DNA of 64,000 nt from Ferrovibrio sp. GTDB lineage: Bacteria; Pseudomonadota; Alphaproteobacteria; Ferrovibrionales; Ferrovibrionaceae. Shown in pieces: positions 38,287-46,302 of this stretch (positions are counted from its first letter, which is position 1; the number at the start of each line of letters is the position of its first letter). Location of the stretch: the NCBI GenBank assembly GCA_017991315.1, contig JAGOQS010000002.1, forward strand, positions 248,001 through 312,000, in the 5' to 3' direction. The notes under the pieces were generated by a model that was not told the origin of the DNA, ran no database searches, and worked only from the letters and a program-made list of their open reading frames with translations. The position numbers were made by a program, and so were the translations under genes.

Positions 38287-39192
38287 ATGTCCGATCTTCC
38301 CGCCAGTACCACCGCGCCGGGCGCCAACACGTTGCCCCGGGCGATGGCACTCATGCTGATTTCCTGCATGTGCTTCACGGCCATGCATGGCGCGATCGGC
38401 CGGGTGACGCAAGAGGTTCACCCCTTCGAGGCGGCGTTCTTCCGCAACCTGTTCGGCCTGCTGGTGCTGATGCCGGCGATCATCAAGGCCAATTTCGCGC
38501 CCTTCCGCACCACCAAGCTGCACCTGCACGCCATCCGTGGCTTGGCCAACGGCACCTCGATGCTGATGTTCTTCTCCAGCCTGGCGATCACGCCGCTGGC
38601 GGAAGTGACCGCCCTGGGCTATGCCGCACCGCTGTTTGCCACCATTGGCGCCGCCATCGTGCTGCGCGAGAAGATCCGCGCCCGCCGCATCGCCGCCCTG
38701 GTGGTCGGCTTCATCGGCATGGTCGTGGTGCTGCGTCCCGGCTTCGGCACCATCGGCACCGGCCAGTTGCTGGTGCTCGGCGCCACTGTGCTATGGGCGG
38801 TCTCGGTGGTGGACATCAAGATCCTGTCGCGCACGGATTCGAGCCTGACCATCGCCACCTACATGGTGGTGTTCATCCTGCCGATCAGTCTGGTCGCCGC
38901 CCTGCCGCACTGGCAGACCCCGACCCTGAACCAGCTTATCTGGCTGTTCTTCATCGGCGCGCTCGGCTCCGGCGGCCAGTTGCTCTACACCGAGGCGATG
39001 CGGCTGGGCGAAACCTCGGTGCTGATGCCGCTGGACTTCACCAAGCTGATTTTTGCCAGTCTGCTGGGCTTCTTCGCCTTCGCCCAGGTGCCCGATATGT
39101 GGACCTGGATCGGCGGCACGATCATTTTCGCCAGCACGGTCTACATTTCCTATCGCGAACACCAGATCGCCAAGGCTGCGGCGCGCCATTAA
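38287..39192 (+). CDS. EamA/DMT-family transporter
   Basis: A 301-residue inner-membrane protein with ten predicted helices in two EamA repeats, about 20-150 and 160-290. Typical parts are FEAAFFRNLFGLLVLMP in the first repeat, ALGYAAPLFATIGAAIVLREK and the second-repeat end LGETSVLMPLDFTKLIFASLLGFFAF. Members export amino acids, nucleosides or other metabolites; substrate cannot be assigned. It is transcribed divergently from hrpB and followed by the liv operon. Confidence 0.88.
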   Translation: MSDLPASTTAPGANTLPRAMALMLISCMCFTAMHGAIGRVTQEVHPFEAAFFRNLFGLLVLMPAIIKANFAPFRTTKLHLHAIRGLANGTSMLMFFSSLAITPLAEVTALGYAAPLFATIGAAIVLREKIRARRIAALVVGFIGMVVVLRPGFGTIGTGQLLVLGATVLWAVSVVDIKILSRTDSSLTIATYMVVFILPISLVAALPHWQTPTLNQLIWLFFIGALGSGGQLLYTEAMRLGETSVLMPLDFTKLIFASLLGFFAFAQVPDMWTWIGGTIIFASTVYISYREHQIAKAAARH

Positions 39193-39377
39193 TCGCCCGC
39201 TAAATAGGCAGATTCGTCGGATAAATTCCGTAAATTGTGCACCCGCGAAAGCGGCAATTCTTTTTTTGCGCGCAGCTATTTACTTCCACTCGCCGATACT
39301 CTTACATGACACCGCCGTCACGTTTGAACCAATCGAATGGGCGGCCAGGGAGTAAACAAGAAGGGCTGAGCCAGACC

Positions 39378-40133
39378 ATGGCCGAAGACCATATTCTTAC
39401 GACCGAAGGGCTGACCAAGGAATTCGCCGGCTTTGTGGCGGTGAAGGATGTCAATCTCCAGGTCAAGCGCCACACCATTCATGCGCTGATCGGCCCGAAC
39501 GGCGCCGGCAAGACCACCTGTTTCAACCTGCTGACCAAGTTCCTGCCACTGACGCGCGGCAAGATCAGCTACAACGGCCGCGACATCTCGGCCCATAAGC
39601 CGGCCGATATCGCCCGCTCCGGCATGGTGCGCTCCTTCCAGATTTCCGCCGTTTTCCCGCATCTGTCGCTGATCGAGAATGTGCGCGTGGCGCTGCAGCG
39701 ACCGCTTGGCACCTCGTTCCATTTCTGGCGCTCGCAGGAAAGCCTGAATGCGCTGAACGCCCGTGCCGAGGAATTGCTGGAAGCGGTCGGCCTGGCGGAA
39801 TATCGCCACCTCACCGCCGTCGAACTGCCCTATGGCCGCAAGCGCGCGCTCGAAATCGCCACCACCCTGGCGCTCGAGCCGGAGATGATGCTGCTGGACG
39901 AGCCGATGGCCGGCATGGGCCATGAAGATATCGAGAAGATCTCCGACCTGATCAAGCGCGTGGCGAAGAACCGCACTGTGCTGATGGTGGAGCATAACCT
40001 GAGCGTGGTGGCCAAGCTGTCGGACACCATCACGGTGTTGCGGCGCGGCGAGATCCTGGCCGAAGGTAACTACGACACCGTCTCGCGCAACCCCGAAGTG
40101 ATCGAAGCCTATATGGGGACCGGCCATGGCTGA
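39378..40133 (+). CDS. livG: branched-chain amino acid ABC transporter ATP-binding protein LivG
   Basis: A 251-residue ATPase. Walker A is IGPNGAGKTTCFNLL (about 36-50). The signature is the degenerate LPYGRKRALEIATTLAL typical of LivG, and Walker B is MMLLDEPMAGMG. The BCA_ABC C-terminal tail (VIEAYMGTG) is present. It forms a heterodimer with LivF to power the LivHM channel. The start at 39378 (MAEDHILTTEG) matches the family; longer reading in this frame is non-homologous. Confidence 0.94.
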   Translation: MAEDHILTTEGLTKEFAGFVAVKDVNLQVKRHTIHALIGPNGAGKTTCFNLLTKFLPLTRGKISYNGRDISAHKPADIARSGMVRSFQISAVFPHLSLIENVRVALQRPLGTSFHFWRSQESLNALNARAEELLEAVGLAEYRHLTAVELPYGRKRALEIATTLALEPEMMLLDEPMAGMGHEDIEKISDLIKRVAKNRTVLMVEHNLSVVAKLSDTITVLRRGEILAEGNYDTVSRNPEVIEAYMGTGHG

Positions 40134-40830
40134 GCCGCAGCTTAACGTCAAAGGCCTGCAGGGCTTCTACGGCGAAAGCCACATCCTGCACGGCATGGAA
40201 TTCAACGTCTCCAAGGGCGAGGTGGTGACGCTGCTGGGCCGCAACGGCGCCGGCAAGACCACGACCATGAAGGCCGTGATGGGCATGCTGGCGCAGCGCT
40301 CCGGCTCGGTGAGCTTCGAGGGCAAGGAGCTGATCAACCTGCCCTCCAACGAGATCGCGCGTCAGGGCCTCGCCTTCTGCCCCGAGGAGCGCGGCATCTT
40401 CTCCAGCCTGAATGTCTACGAGAACCTCACCCTGCCGCCGGTGGTGAAGCCGGGCGGCATGAGCCTCGAGGACATCTATCAGATCTTTCCGAACCTGAAG
40501 GAACGCCTGAAAAGCCAGGGCACCAAGCTGTCGGGCGGTGAGCAGCAGATGCTCGCCATCGGCCGCATCCTGCGCACCGGCGCCACCTTCCTGTTGCTGG
40601 ACGAACCGACCGAGGGCCTCGCCCCGGTCATCGTGCAGCAGATCGGCGCCATGATCCGTCTGCTCAAGCAGAAGGGCTTCACGGTGCTGCTGGTGGAGCA
40701 GAATTTCCGCTTCGCCAGTACCGTCGCCGACCGTCATTACGTGGTCGAGCACGGCAAGGTGATCGACATGATCCCCAATGATCAGATCGCCGCAAACACG
40801 CAGAAACTCGAACAGTATCTCGGGGTTTAA
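40126..40830 (+). CDS. livF: branched-chain amino acid ABC transporter ATP-binding protein LivF
   Basis: A 234-residue ATPase. Walker A is LGRNGAGKTTTMKAVMG, followed by the LivF-type PSNEIARQGLAFCPEERGIF. The signature is LSGGEQQMLAIGRIL, Walker B is FLLLDEPTEGLAP, and the switch region follows. It overlaps livG by 8 bases. It pairs with LivG in the importer. Confidence 0.95.
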   Translation: MAEPQLNVKGLQGFYGESHILHGMEFNVSKGEVVTLLGRNGAGKTTTMKAVMGMLAQRSGSVSFEGKELINLPSNEIARQGLAFCPEERGIFSSLNVYENLTLPPVVKPGGMSLEDIYQIFPNLKERLKSQGTKLSGGEQQMLAIGRILRTGATFLLLDEPTEGLAPVIVQQIGAMIRLLKQKGFTVLLVEQNFRFASTVADRHYVVEHGKVIDMIPNDQIAANTQKLEQYLGV

Positions 40831-40853
40831 CGGTTCAACCAACGGAGGAAATC

Positions 40854-42068
40854 ATGCGTTTGAAGCATTTGTTCGCCACGGCCGCTGCCGTGCTTACTGC
40901 CGGTGCCGCCAATGCCCAGATCACCGACAACGTGATCAAGCTCGGCGTGCTGAATGACCAGTCCGGCCTCTATGCCGACGTGTCCGGTCCGGGCGGCACC
41001 TGGTCGGCCCGCAAGGCGGTTGCCGATTCCGGCATCGAAGCCCGCGGCTTCAAGGTCGAAGTCGTGTTCGCCGACCACCAGAACAAGCCGGACGTCGGCT
41101 CCAACATCGCCCGCCAGTGGCTGGACGTTGACAAGGTGGATGCCATCGTCGACGTGCCGACCTCCTCGGTGGCGCTGGCTATCAACCAGATCACCAAGGA
41201 AAAGAACAAGGTGTTCCTGAATTCCGGCGCCGCGGCGTCGGACCTCACCGGCGCGCAGTGCTCGCCGAACACCGCGCACTGGACCTACGACACCTGGGCG
41301 CTGGCCAACGGCACCGGCAAGGCCATCGTGCAGAACGGCGGCAAGACCTGGTACTTCGTGACCGCCGACTACGCCTTCGGCCATGCGCTGGAGCGTGACA
41401 CCAGCAACGTCGTGAAGGCCAATGGCGGCAACGTGGTTGGCGCCGTGCGCCATCCCTTCCCGGGCACCGACTTCTCGTCCTTCCTGCTGCAGGCGCAGGC
41501 CTCGAAGGCGCAGATCGTCGCCTTCGCCAATGCCGGTGGCGACACCATCAACTCGATCAAGCAGGCGGCTGAATTCGGCATCGTCGAAGGCGGCCAGAAG
41601 CTGGCCGGCATGCTGATGTTCGATACCGACATTCATTCGCTGGGCCTCAAGACCGCCCAGGGTCTGAACTACACCACCGCCTGGTACTGGGATGCCAACG
41701 ACAACAACCGCGCCTTCGCCAAGGAATTCGCGGCGGCCAATGGCGGCAAATACCCGACCATGGTGCATGCCGGCATCTACTCGGCGGTGATCCACTACCT
41801 GAAGGCCGTGGAAGCCCTGAAGAGCGATGCCGACGGCGTCAAGGTGGTCAACAAGATGAAGGAAATGCCGAGCGAGGATAAGCTGTTCGGCAAGGGCATG
41901 CTGCGCGAGGACGGCCGCCACATCCATCCGATGTACCTGGTGGAAGTGAAGAAGCCGGCCGAGTCCAAGTATCCCTGGGATTACCTGAAGGTGGTTGCCA
42001 CCATCCCGGCCGAGCAGGCGTTCCGCCCGCTCGCCGACGGTGGCTGCCCGATGGTGAAGAAGAGCTAA
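40854..42068 (+). CDS. livK: branched-chain amino acid-type ABC substrate-binding protein
   Basis: A 404-residue periplasmic binding protein with signal peptide MRLKHLFATAAAVLTAGAAN cleaved after NAQ. The Peripla_BP_6 fold is clear: IKLGVLNDQSGLYADVSGPG, VDKVDAIVDVPTSSVALAI and the second lobe from TWYFVTADYAFGHALERDT. The ligand may be leucine-type amino acids, but this subgroup also includes amide, urea and aromatic-acid binders, so the symbol is by operon context. A strong AACGGAGGAAATC precedes the ATG. Two hairpins follow the gene. Confidence 0.9.
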   Translation: MRLKHLFATAAAVLTAGAANAQITDNVIKLGVLNDQSGLYADVSGPGGTWSARKAVADSGIEARGFKVEVVFADHQNKPDVGSNIARQWLDVDKVDAIVDVPTSSVALAINQITKEKNKVFLNSGAAASDLTGAQCSPNTAHWTYDTWALANGTGKAIVQNGGKTWYFVTADYAFGHALERDTSNVVKANGGNVVGAVRHPFPGTDFSSFLLQAQASKAQIVAFANAGGDTINSIKQAAEFGIVEGGQKLAGMLMFDTDIHSLGLKTAQGLNYTTAWYWDANDNNRAFAKEFAAANGGKYPTMVHAGIYSAVIHYLKAVEALKSDADGVKVVNKMKEMPSEDKLFGKGMLREDGRHIHPMYLVEVKKPAESKYPWDYLKVVATIPAEQAFRPLADGGCPMVKKS

Positions 42069-42083
42069 GCATTCTGTAGAGGT

Positions 42084-42108
42084 CGGGCCCGTCGATCCGG
42101 CGGGCCCG
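42084..42108 (+). terminator. hairpin after livK
   Basis: Arms CGGGCCCG at 42084-42091 and 42101-42108 are followed by TTCCTTTCC. It is a partial terminator between the binding-protein and permease genes and probably lowers livHM expression relative to livK. Confidence 0.6.
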
Positions 42109-42121
42109 TTCCTTTCCTGAA

Positions 42122-42192
42122 GCGTTTTGCAGCGGAGTGCCCTCCGGCACTCTCCTACAAAACGCCGCTACGGCAGATAAGCCGCTACGGCA
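42122..42192. repeat. structured spacer element with hairpin and 12-bp direct repeat
   Basis: An interrupted hairpin pairs GCGTTTTG (42122-42129) with CAAAACGC (42158-42165) and GAGTGCC (42135-42141) with GGCACTC (42146-42152). It runs into a direct repeat GCCGCTACGGCA at 42164-42175 and 42181-42192. It may be a dispersed intergenic element or a second attenuator inside the liv operon. Confidence 0.5.
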
Positions 42193-42233
42193 CTGACAGG
42201 GTAACAGGTTCTTTTAAGGGGGACGTTTCAGCG

Positions 42234-43115
42234 ATGTTCGAGCTGCTGGGCATACCGCCGCAGGCATTGTTTGGCCAGTTGTTGCTGGGCCTGATCAATG
42301 GCTCCTTCTACGCGATGCTGAGTCTTGGCCTGGCCGTGATCTTCGGCCTGCTGAATGTGATCAACTTCACCCATGGCGCGCAGTACATGATGGGCGCCTT
42401 CGTGGCGTGGATGCTGCTGAACTGGCTCGGCGTGCCCTACTGGGGCGCGCTGATCCTGGCGCCGATCGTGGTGGGCGCCTTCGGTGTGGTGCTGGAGCGG
42501 GTGTTCCTGCGGCGGCTGTATCACCTGGACCACCTCTACGGTCTGCTGCTCACCTTCGGCCTGGCGCTGATCATTGAGGGCGTGTTCCGCAAGCAGTTCG
42601 GTTCGTCCGGCCTGCCCTACGACAACCCGATCCCCGGCGGCCAGCGTCTGAGCTTCATGTTCCTGCCCAACTACCGCGCCTGGGTGGTCGTCGCCTCGCT
42701 CACCGTCTGCCTCGGCACCTGGTACATGATCGAGCGCACCAAGCTCGGCTCCTATCTCCGTGCCGCCACCGAGCGCCCCGACCTGGTGCAGGCATTCGGC
42801 ATCAACGTGCCGCGCATGATCACCCTGACCTACGGCTTCGGCGTCGGCCTTGCCGCCCTGGCCGGTGTGCTGGCCGCGCCGATCTACTCGGTCAACCCGC
42901 TGATGGGCTCCAACCTCATTATCATCGTCTTCGCGGTGGTGGTGATCGGCGGCATGGGCTCGATCATGGGCGCCATCCTCACCGGCTTCGTGCTGGGCCT
43001 GATCGAGGGCCTGACCAAGGTGTTCTACCCCGAGGCCTCCAGCACGGTGATCTTCATCATCATGGCCATCGTGCTGATGATCAAGCCGGCCGGCTTGTTC
43101 GGCACGCCGAAGTAA
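42234..43115 (+). CDS. livH: branched-chain amino acid ABC transporter permease LivH
   Basis: A 293-residue permease with about eight helices and a BPD_transp_2 domain. Typical LivH segments are LLLGLINGSFYAMLSLGLAV, VINFTHGAQYMMGAFVAWML and AFGINVPRMITLTYGFGVGLAALAGVLAAP. It forms the transport channel with LivM. It follows a 165-base spacer after livK with two hairpins; AAGGGGG is the likely ribosome-binding site. Confidence 0.94.
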   Translation: MFELLGIPPQALFGQLLLGLINGSFYAMLSLGLAVIFGLLNVINFTHGAQYMMGAFVAWMLLNWLGVPYWGALILAPIVVGAFGVVLERVFLRRLYHLDHLYGLLLTFGLALIIEGVFRKQFGSSGLPYDNPIPGGQRLSFMFLPNYRAWVVVASLTVCLGTWYMIERTKLGSYLRAATERPDLVQAFGINVPRMITLTYGFGVGLAALAGVLAAPIYSVNPLMGSNLIIIVFAVVVIGGMGSIMGAILTGFVLGLIEGLTKVFYPEASSTVIFIIMAIVLMIKPAGLFGTPK

Positions 43116-43126
43116 GGGCACAGAAG

Positions 43127-44056
43127 ATGCTGAAGAACCGCGAAACCCAAGTCTTCCTCGCCCTGCTGGCAGTCGCCCTGGTGGCGCCGTCGCTGGTCTA
43201 CCCCGTGTTCCTGATGAAGGTGCTGTGCTTTGCGCTGTTTGCCTGCGCCTTCAACCTGCTGATCGGCTATGTCGGCCTGCTCTCCTTCGGCCATGCCATG
43301 TTCTTCGGCGGCGCCGCCTATATCAGCGGCTATACCGTCAAGGCCTGGGGCTTCCCGCCGGAACTGGGCATCCTGGCCGGCACGGCTGTCGCCGCCGTGC
43401 TCGGCCTGGTGGCCGGCGCCATCGCCATCCGCCGCCAGGGCATCTACTTCGCCATGGTCACCCTGGCGCTCTCCCAGATGGTGTTCTTCTTCTGCCTGCA
43501 GGCCAAGTTCACCGGCGGCGAAGACGGCATCCAGGCGATCCCGCGCCGCATGTTCCTCGGCATCGTCGACATCAAGAACGACTTCACCTTCTACTACGTG
43601 GTGCTGGCGATCTTCGTGTTCGGCTTCCTGGTGGTTTACCGCACCATCAACTCGCCGTTCGGCCAGGTGCTGAAGGCGATCCGCGAGAATGAGCCGCGCG
43701 CCGTGTCGCTCGGCTACCGTGTCGATCAATACAAGCTGCTGGCCTTCGTGCTCTCGGCTGCGCTCGCCGGCCTCGCCGGTTCGACCAAGGCGCTGGTGTT
43801 CCAGCTCGCCTCGCTCACCGACGTCACCTGGCAGATGTCGGGCGAAGTGGTGCTGATGACCCTGGTCGGCGGCATGGGCACCATCCTCGGCCCCGTCATC
43901 GGCGCCGCGGTGATCATCACCATGCAGAACTACCTCGCCGGCTTCGGCGAATGGGTGCTGGTCACCCAGGGCGCCATCTTCGTCGTCGTCGTCATGGCCT
44001 TCCGCCGTGGCGTCGTCGGCGAGTTCATTGCCTGGTGGCAGAGCCGCAAGGCATAA
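43127..44056 (+). CDS. livM: branched-chain amino acid ABC transporter permease LivM
   Basis: A 309-residue permease with eight to ten helices. LivM landmarks are ACAFNLLIGYVGLLSFGHAMFFG, VKAIRENEPRAVSLGY-like VLKAIRENEPRAVSLGYRVD (the coupling loop) and LVGGMGTILGPVIGAAVII. It completes the LivGFKHM importer. AAGGGCACAGAAG precedes its start, 11 bases after livH. A strong intrinsic terminator ends the operon. Confidence 0.94.
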   Translation: MLKNRETQVFLALLAVALVAPSLVYPVFLMKVLCFALFACAFNLLIGYVGLLSFGHAMFFGGAAYISGYTVKAWGFPPELGILAGTAVAAVLGLVAGAIAIRRQGIYFAMVTLALSQMVFFFCLQAKFTGGEDGIQAIPRRMFLGIVDIKNDFTFYYVVLAIFVFGFLVVYRTINSPFGQVLKAIRENEPRAVSLGYRVDQYKLLAFVLSAALAGLAGSTKALVFQLASLTDVTWQMSGEVVLMTLVGGMGTILGPVIGAAVIITMQNYLAGFGEWVLVTQGAIFVVVVMAFRRGVVGEFIAWWQSRKA

Positions 44057-44090
44057 GCCGCACCGCATCGAACACACACGGCAAGCAAAA

Positions 44091-44117
44091 GGCCCGCCAA
44101 TGGCGGGCCTTTTTTTT
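44091..44117 (+). terminator. intrinsic terminator of the liv operon
   Basis: GGCCCGCC-AAT-GGCGGGCC (arms 44091-44098 and 44102-44109) is followed by eight T residues. It is a textbook rho-independent terminator. Confidence 0.95.
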
Positions 44118-44140
44118 ATTCCGGGTATAACTCTCTTATC

Positions 44141-44266
44141 GTCATGCCCGCTGGCCCTTCGGGCCTGTGCGCCCACGAACGCCTTCAAGCGTTCGCGCGC
44201 TTACAGTGACCCGGGCATCTCTTTCCTGGTGGCCTGAGACCCTCGGGGCAAGCCCGAGGGTGACGA
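44141..44266. repeat. REP-like palindromes between livM and rmlA
   Basis: GTCATGCCCG at 44141-44150 opens a repeat-rich spacer. At its end is a clear palindrome ACCCTCGGG-GCAAG-CCCGAGGGT (44239-44261) followed by GACGAT. The edges match the GTCAT/ATGAC palindrome family seen at 7124-7218. It lies between convergent genes. Confidence 0.6.
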
Positions 44267-44279
44267 TGCAATGTAATTG

Positions 44280-45155
44280 TCACCCCGCCTGGGTCAGGAT
44301 ACGCCGGAGGTATTTGCCGTATTCGTTGTTCTTGTAGTAGTCGGCGCGGCGCTCGACCTGGGCTGAATCGATGAAGCCCAGCCGCCAGGCGACCTCTTCC
44401 GGCACCGCGATCTTCAGGCCCTGGCGCTTCTCCACCGTGGCCATGAAGTTGCAGGCATCGAGCAGGCTGTCCGGCGTGCCGGTATCCAGCCAGGCGAAGC
44501 CACGGCCGAACTTCTCCACCCCCAGTCGACCGAGCCGCAGGTAGGCGTTGTTCAGATCGGTAATTTCCAGCTCGCCGCGCGCCGAGGGCTTCAGCCCGGC
44601 GGCAATATCGCAAACCTCGGCATCGTAGAAGTAAAGCCCGGTCACCGCCCAGTTGCTCGGCGCCTGTTTCGGCTTCTCGATGATCGCCTTGACGCTGCCA
44701 TCGGGATTGAGGTCCAGCACGCCGTAGCGTTCCGGGTCCACCACCCAATAGCCGAACACCGTGGCGCCACCACTGCTGTTGCCGACCGCGCGGCGCAGCA
44801 GGGCGCCGAAATTCTCGCCGTAGAAGATATTATCGCCCAGCACCAGGGCCGCCGGTTCGCCCTTCAGGAAGTCGCGGCCGATGATGAAGGCCTGGGCGAT
44901 ACCGTTCGGCTCCGGCTGCACCGCATAGCTGATGCGGATGCCCCACTGGCTGCCATCCTCCAGCAAGGCCGAGAAGGCCGCCTGATCGCGCGGCGTGGTG
45001 ATCACCAGGATCTCCGTGATTCCGGCCAGCATCAGCGTGGTCAGCGGATAGAAGATCATCGGCTTGTCGTAGATCGGCAGCAGTTGCTTGCTCACCACCG
45101 AGGTCGCCGGATGCAGCCGCGAGCCGGTGCCGCCGGCCAGAATGATGCCCTTCAT
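44280..45155 (-). CDS. rmlA: glucose-1-phosphate thymidylyltransferase
   Basis: A 291-residue nucleotidyltransferase. The signature MKGIILAGGTGSRLHPAT at the N-terminus, LLPIYDKPMIFYPL, and ALVLGDNIFYG mark RmlA/RfbA. It makes dTDP-glucose from glucose-1-phosphate and dTTP for nucleotide-sugar synthesis. It lies 6 bases after rmlB on the same strand. The rmlC and rmlD genes needed for dTDP-rhamnose do not adjoin. Confidence 0.96.
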   Translation of the reverse strand: MKGIILAGGTGSRLHPATSVVSKQLLPIYDKPMIFYPLTTLMLAGITEILVITTPRDQAAFSALLEDGSQWGIRISYAVQPEPNGIAQAFIIGRDFLKGEPAALVLGDNIFYGENFGALLRRAVGNSSGGATVFGYWVVDPERYGVLDLNPDGSVKAIIEKPKQAPSNWAVTGLYFYDAEVCDIAAGLKPSARGELEITDLNNAYLRLGRLGVEKFGRGFAWLDTGTPDSLLDACNFMATVEKRQGLKIAVPEEVAWRLGFIDSAQVERRADYYKNNEYGKYLRRILTQAG

Positions 45156-45161
45156 CTTGCG

Positions 45162-46214
45162 TTACCCTTTCGCCAAACCGATGCGGCCACGGTCATAGGC
45201 ACTGCTGGCGCGCCGGCACCATTCGCCATTCTCCAGATACCATTTCACCGTCTGCTTCAGCCCGGCGGTCACGTCATAGGCCGGCTTCCAGCCCAGTTCG
45301 GTCTCGCATTTTACCGGGTCGATGGCATAGCGCTTGTCATGCCCCGGCCGGTCGGTGACGTAGCGGATAAAGTCAGCATATTTGCGCCCGGTCGGCTGCG
45401 GCGCGTAATCGTCCAGCAGGGCGCAGATGGTCTGCACGATTTCCAGATTCTGCCGCGTGCCGCGCGCGCCGATCAGGTAGGTCTCGCCCACCCGGCCGCG
45501 CTCCATCACCGCCCGCAACGCCGCTGCATGATCCTCGACATGGATCCAGTCGCGCACCTGGTCGCCCTTGCCATAGACCGGCAGGCCCTTGCCCTCCAGG
45601 GCATTCAGGATCATCAGCGGGATCAGCTTTTCCGGGAACTGGTAGGGGCCGTAATTGTTGCCGCAATTGGTCACCAGGATCGGCAGGCCGTAGGTGCGGC
45701 CGAAGGCCCGCGCCAGGTGGTCCGACGAGGCCTTGCTCGCGGCATAGGGCGAGTTCGGCTTGTAGGGACTGTTCTCGGTGAAGAAGCTGCCCGGCTCGGC
45801 ATCGCCGTAGACTTCATCGGTGGAAACCTGCAGATGCCGGAAGCCGGCTTTGCCGGCGTCGTCCAGCCCGCGCCAGTATTCCAGCGCCGCTTCCAGCAGC
45901 ACCAGCGTGCCGGTCACATTCGTTTCGATGAAGGGCGCCGGGCTGTCGATCGAGCGGTCGACATGGCTCTCGGCGGCCAGGTGATACACCGCGCGCGGCT
46001 TCACTTCCGCATACAGCGCGCCGATGCCTCGGCGGTCGCAGATATCGAGCTGCACGAAGCGGTGCAGGCCGGGATTGGGCAGGTTGGCAATGTTGTCCAG
46101 GTTGGCGGCATAGGTCAGCTTGTCCACCGTCACCACCGACTCGCCAGCCGCATTAAGCTGCCGCACCAGCGCCGAGCCGATAAACCCGGCGCCACCCGTC
46201 ACGATAACCGTCAT
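45162..46214 (-). CDS. rmlB: dTDP-glucose 4,6-dehydratase
   Basis: A 350-residue extended short-chain dehydrogenase. The NAD-binding motif is [16 protein letters not shown] (about 5-20). The RmlB-specific part is [13 protein letters not shown], and the catalytic residues appear in VSTDEVYGD and [11 protein letters not shown] (YxxxK). It converts dTDP-glucose to dTDP-4-keto-6-deoxyglucose. The start at 46214 gives the classic MTVIVTGG N-terminus. It forms a two-gene operon with rmlA and is divergent from uvrB. Confidence 0.95.
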   Translation of the reverse strand: MTVIVTGGAGFIGSALVRQLNAAGESVVTVDKLTYAANLDNIANLPNPGLHRFVQLDICDRRGIGALYAEVKPRAVYHLAAESHVDRSIDSPAPFIETNVTGTLVLLEAALEYWRGLDDAGKAGFRHLQVSTDEVYGDAEPGSFFTENSPYKPNSPYAASKASSDHLARAFGRTYGLPILVTNCGNNYGPYQFPEKLIPLMILNALEGKGLPVYGKGDQVRDWIHVEDHAAALRAVMERGRVGETYLIGARGTRQNLEIVQTICALLDDYAPQPTGRKYADFIRYVTDRPGHDKRYAIDPVKCETELGWKPAYDVTAGLKQTVKWYLENGEWCRRASSAYDRGRIGLAKG

Positions 46215-46302
46215 CGCCCAAAATCTCCCAAAAATAGTCCCCCTGTATAACCCGGCACGGGCGGACTCGCCAGACGCGCCCAGGCACGCCATATTCTGCG
46301 CC

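Noticed and set aside
46120-46302. Upstream in-frame start for uvrB
   Set aside because: It would overlap the divergent rmlB coding region by about 95 bases, and the added residues do not resemble UvrB.
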